In this document: positions 4,241-6,094 of the stretch, piece after piece
Position numbering within the stretch: position 1 is the stretch's first letter
Layout: each line of letters opens with the position of its first letter
Assembly (NCBI GenBank): GCA_027066935.1
Contig: JAMOMX010000418.1
Coordinates: forward strand, 1-6,094
Reading direction: 5' to 3'
Length of the DNA: 6,094 nt
From: Sulfurimonas sp.
GTDB lineage: Bacteria; Campylobacterota; Campylobacteria; Campylobacterales; Sulfurimonadaceae
The notes under the pieces: model-generated
What the model was told of the DNA's origin: nothing
Seen by the model: the letters and a program-made list of their open reading frames with translations, nothing else
The model's database searches: none
Program-made: the position numbers and the translations under genes

Positions 4241-5314
4241 ATGGATAACTTAATATGTGAAGAAGAATTATGTGAAGAAGAATTATGTAAAGTTGAAAAA
4301 TTTAAACATCATAATAAATGTGTATTTCATTGCGATAAAATAAAAAAAGATGAAAATAAAAGAGTTCAACAAATTTGGATAGAAGTTCAAAAGCAACTAA
4401 AATATCATCCAAATATGCCATCAAATTCAATATTACCAGGCTCTATAACTCCTATTAATTTAACTTCTACTTTATGCATAAGTAATGATTGTAGAATTTT
4501 AGATGATATTGCTTTTAGTATAATCTATAATAATAAAACAATAAATATAACTATAAAAAATACAGAAATTAATGGTAATTTATCAATAACATCTAATCAA
4601 AAAAATAGAGATAGTAAACTAATACCCAAGGTAAGTGTAAAGCTTAGTCATGTAACAAAAATTAATAACTTTTGGCTTAGTCAAGAACTTGATATAGAAG
4701 AAATTATTATTAAGAATACAGAAGTAAACAAAGTAAAATTTGAATTAAATACAAAAATTGACAATATATCAATTAACTCAAAATCAAAAATAGATGAGTT
4801 TAATTTAACTCAATGTAAAATTTTAAATAAATTTTACATTGCTGATAGTAAAATATATAATTTAGTTATAGAAAATGCAACATTTGAGTCAAGTGTAGAT
4901 TTATGTAATAATTTACATATAGATAAAAGTAATTTTAGAAATGCAACATTTGAAGATATAGTGACTTTTAATAATGTTACTTTTAAGAATGATGTAAAGT
5001 TTGAAAATACAGTATTTGAAAAATTAGTAGTATTTAAGAAAACTAAATTTAAGCAAAATATAAATTTAGAAGATGTCATCTTTAAAGATGAAGTAAATTT
5101 TTTAGGTGCAGATATTAGAAATGTTGCAAATCGTGAAACAGCAAGAATAATTAAATATTCATTTGAAAAAATTGGTAATATTATAGAATCTAATCACTAC
5201 TATAGTTTAGAACTTAAAAAAGAAAAAGAAAATTTAAAATTCTTTAGTAAAAATATATTGAGGTGGTTTGAATTTAAATTACATGGCTGGAGTTCAAATC
5301 ATTCAACAAATTGA
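4241..5314 (+). CDS. Pentapeptide-repeat protein, cut short by TGA before its membrane anchor
   Basis: The 357-residue frame starts directly after the preceding TAG, with GAGGA (4226-4230) as ribosome site. Residues 6-32 are Cys-rich (CEEELCEEELCK, CVFHCDK), a possible metal-binding head. The middle holds poorly conserved repeats. Residues about 205-290 show the five/ten-residue periodicity of a right-handed beta-helix (FEDIVTFNNVTF, NDVKFENTVFEKLVVFKKTKF). Residues about 293-340 form a helix (NRETARIIKYSFEKIGNIIE, YSLELKKEKENL). It ends HGWSSNHSTN at TGA (5312-5314). The same frame continues through LFTLFWIT into two hydrophobic segments, so the stop most likely replaced a Trp codon (TGG to TGA) and the protein as encoded lacks its membrane part. 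The gene is extremely A+T-rich. Its function is unknown; beta-helix proteins of this type are structural or binding proteins. Confidence 0.82.
   Translation: MDNLICEEELCEEELCKVEKFKHHNKCVFHCDKIKKDENKRVQQIWIEVQKQLKYHPNMPSNSILPGSITPINLTSTLCISNDCRILDDIAFSIIYNNKTINITIKNTEINGNLSITSNQKNRDSKLIPKVSVKLSHVTKINNFWLSQELDIEEIIIKNTEVNKVKFELNTKIDNISINSKSKIDEFNLTQCKILNKFYIADSKIYNLVIENATFESSVDLCNNLHIDKSNFRNATFEDIVTFNNVTFKNDVKFENTVFEKLVVFKKTKFKQNINLEDVIFKDEVNFLGADIRNVANRETARIIKYSFEKIGNIIESNHYYSLELKKEKENLKFFSKNILRWFEFKLHGWSSNHSTN
4256..4285 (+). repeat. Two tandem 15-bp units encoding CEEEL
   Basis: TGTGAAGAAGAATTA occurs twice in a row, in frame, giving CEEELCEEELC near the N-terminus of the pentapeptide protein. 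It duplicates a Cys of the presumed metal-binding head. Exact identity suggests a recent duplication. Confidence 0.85.
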
Positions 5315-5338
5315 TTATTTACTTTATTTTGGATAACT

Positions 5339-5557
5339 ATGGTAGGTATTTTAAACTTAGATAGCTGTATAATAGAGTCAATAATTCAGCTTTACTATTC
5401 ATCCAGCAGGTTTGATTTAATTGCAAACTCACTTTATGAACTTACAAAATTTGATAAAGACGGTATTCCATTTTCAACTATGTTGTTAAAAATAATATTA
5501 ATATATTTAATTGTTCAATTCGTAGTAACCTTTAAACAAAATACAAGAAGAAAGTAA
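5339..5557 (+). pseudogene. Detached C-terminal membrane part of the pentapeptide protein (second copy)
   Basis: This 72-residue frame is in phase with 4241-5314 and separated from it by TGA and eight sense codons. If joined, the whole protein would be 438 residues with TGA counted as Trp. It carries the two hydrophobic segments and the basic QNTRRK end that would anchor the beta-helix protein in the inner membrane. It has no evident ribosome site of its own. Confidence 0.7.
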
Positions 5558-5563
5558 AATATT

Positions 5564-5635
5564 ACAAAATGACATACTTTTCAATAAAACAAATTTTAAA
5601 TGTTATGGTACTAAAAAGTATCAAGGATAGATAAA
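5564..5635 (+). promoter_or_regulatory. Leader module ahead of the second ORF6N copy
   Basis: Identical to 377-448 as part of the terminal repeat, including the 21-codon frame (5569-5634) and the AAGGAT ribosome site before 5636. Confidence 0.5.
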
Positions 5636-6094
5636 ATGAATCAAAATACAACTATATCTAAAGAAAATATTCAAGATAAAATTTTTACTATAAGAGGACT
5701 GCAAGTTATGTTAGATGAAGATTTAGCAGGGCTTTATCAAGTTCAAACAAAAGTTTTCAATCAAGCAGTCAAAAGAAATGATAAAAGGTTTCCAGAGCAT
5801 TTTAGATTTCAACTTACAGAAGATGAATATCAAAACTTGAGGTCACAATTTGTGACCTCAAGTTCTCAACATCATTTAAGGTCACAAAACGTTACCTTAA
5901 GATTAGATTCAGATAAATTAGTAAAAAATTATGGAGGAAGAAGATATCTACCTTATGTTTTTACAGAACAAGGTGTAGCTATGCTTTCAGCAGTATTAAA
6001 AAATAAAATAGCAATACAAGTAAGCATACAAATTATAGATACTTTTGTGCAGATGAGAAAATTTTTATCTAACAATGCTTTAGTTTTTCAAAGA
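5636..6094 (+). CDS. ORF6N-domain protein, 5' part (second copy, cut by the window edge)
   Basis: The first 153 codons of the ORF6N gene, identical to 449-907, covering the ORF6N domain and the start of the linker (MRKFLSNNALVFQR). The PLD-like domain would follow beyond the window edge; in a circular molecule it is the one at 449-1393. The perfect palindrome recurs at 5834-5864 and the imperfect one at 5876-5900. Confidence 0.88.
   Translation, partial: MNQNTTISKENIQDKIFTIRGLQVMLDEDLAGLYQVQTKVFNQAVKRNDKRFPEHFRFQLTEDEYQNLRSQFVTSSSQHHLRSQNVTLRLDSDKLVKNYGGRRYLPYVFTEQGVAMLSAVLKNKIAIQVSIQIIDTFVQMRKFLSNNALVFQR
5834..5864. repeat. Perfect 31-bp palindrome, second copy
   Basis: Same arms as at 647-677, AACTTGAGGTCACAA and its reverse complement around one T, inside the second ORF6N copy. 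The weaker neighbour with the same half-site lies at 5876-5900. Confidence 0.88.

Larger units (their letters stand above)
5188..6094. repeat. Right copy of exact 907-bp terminal direct repeat
   Basis: This copy starts inside codon 316 of the pentapeptide gene, runs through the leader and ends inside codon 153 of the ORF6N gene at the window edge. Unlike the left copy, its pentapeptide gene is joined to a full 5' part, which shows the gene order to be expected where the unit closes on itself. Confidence 0.97.

Noticed and set aside
4834..5079. Reverse-strand 81-codon frame in the pentapeptide gene
   Set aside because: It is the mirror of the repeats of the + strand gene and has no independent support.
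5312..5314. Alternative genetic code with TGA as Trp
   Set aside because: TGG is used for Trp throughout, and TGA serves as the stop of the VOC fragment in a typical ATGA overlap with the MmcQ start, so code 11 fits better.
1..6094. Integron cassettes, CRISPR array, insertion sequence or tRNA attachment site
   Set aside because: I found no attC-like sites, no spaced short repeats, no transposase with inverted ends and no tRNA-like fold.

Overview
The window is strongly A+T-rich and reads with the standard bacterial code. The best taxonomic clue is a pentapeptide-repeat membrane protein that starts with a Cys-rich segment ending in CVFHCDK and ends in QFVVTFKQNTRRK, a layout I associate with Campylobacterota (Arcobacter/Sulfurimonas-like). 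That assignment is recognition from memory, not a search result.

Layout. Bases 1-907 and 5188-6094 are the same sequence, so the window is one 5187-bp unit plus a 907-bp redundant end. The match runs to both window edges and cuts through two genes. It therefore looks like a circular molecule, a circularised or tandemly duplicated segment, or an assembly overlap, rather than a repeat with natural ends. Within one unit, on the + strand: an intact ORF6N-domain gene with a PLD-like C-terminal domain (449-1393), a truncated AlbA_2/Schlafen-type gene (1397-1789), a RhuM-family gene broken by two frameshifts (2657-3526), a small remnant of a DNA methyltransferase C-terminus (3528-3647), a DinD-like gene with a frameshift and a stop codon whose 3' end is replaced by a methyltransferase tail (3711-4240), and a pentapeptide-repeat gene stopped by TGA where Trp is expected (4241-5314, remainder to 5557). 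On the - strand, 1864-2656 holds a less A+T-rich block: an intact MmcQ/YjbR gene, an N-terminally truncated VOC/glyoxalase gene, and what looks like the tail of an RraB-like gene.

Interpretation. ORF6N, RhuM, DinD, AlbA_2 and methyltransferase pieces are the assortment often seen as cargo in restriction-modification and phage-antirepressor islands. Here most are broken, so this looks like a decaying, recombining accessory region set into or against a small reverse-strand housekeeping block. No replication gene, integrase, transposase, tRNA or CRISPR is visible.

The most unusual signals are DNA-level. There are long perfect palindromes with a single central base inside the N-terminal domains of the ORF6N and RhuM genes, a weaker dyad in the DinD-like gene, and a 72-bp leader with a short ORF duplicated in front of both the ORF6N and DinD-like genes. 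A 7-bp tandem repeat explains one RhuM frameshift, and the ORF6N and RhuM proteins carry the same C-terminal domain on different N-termini.
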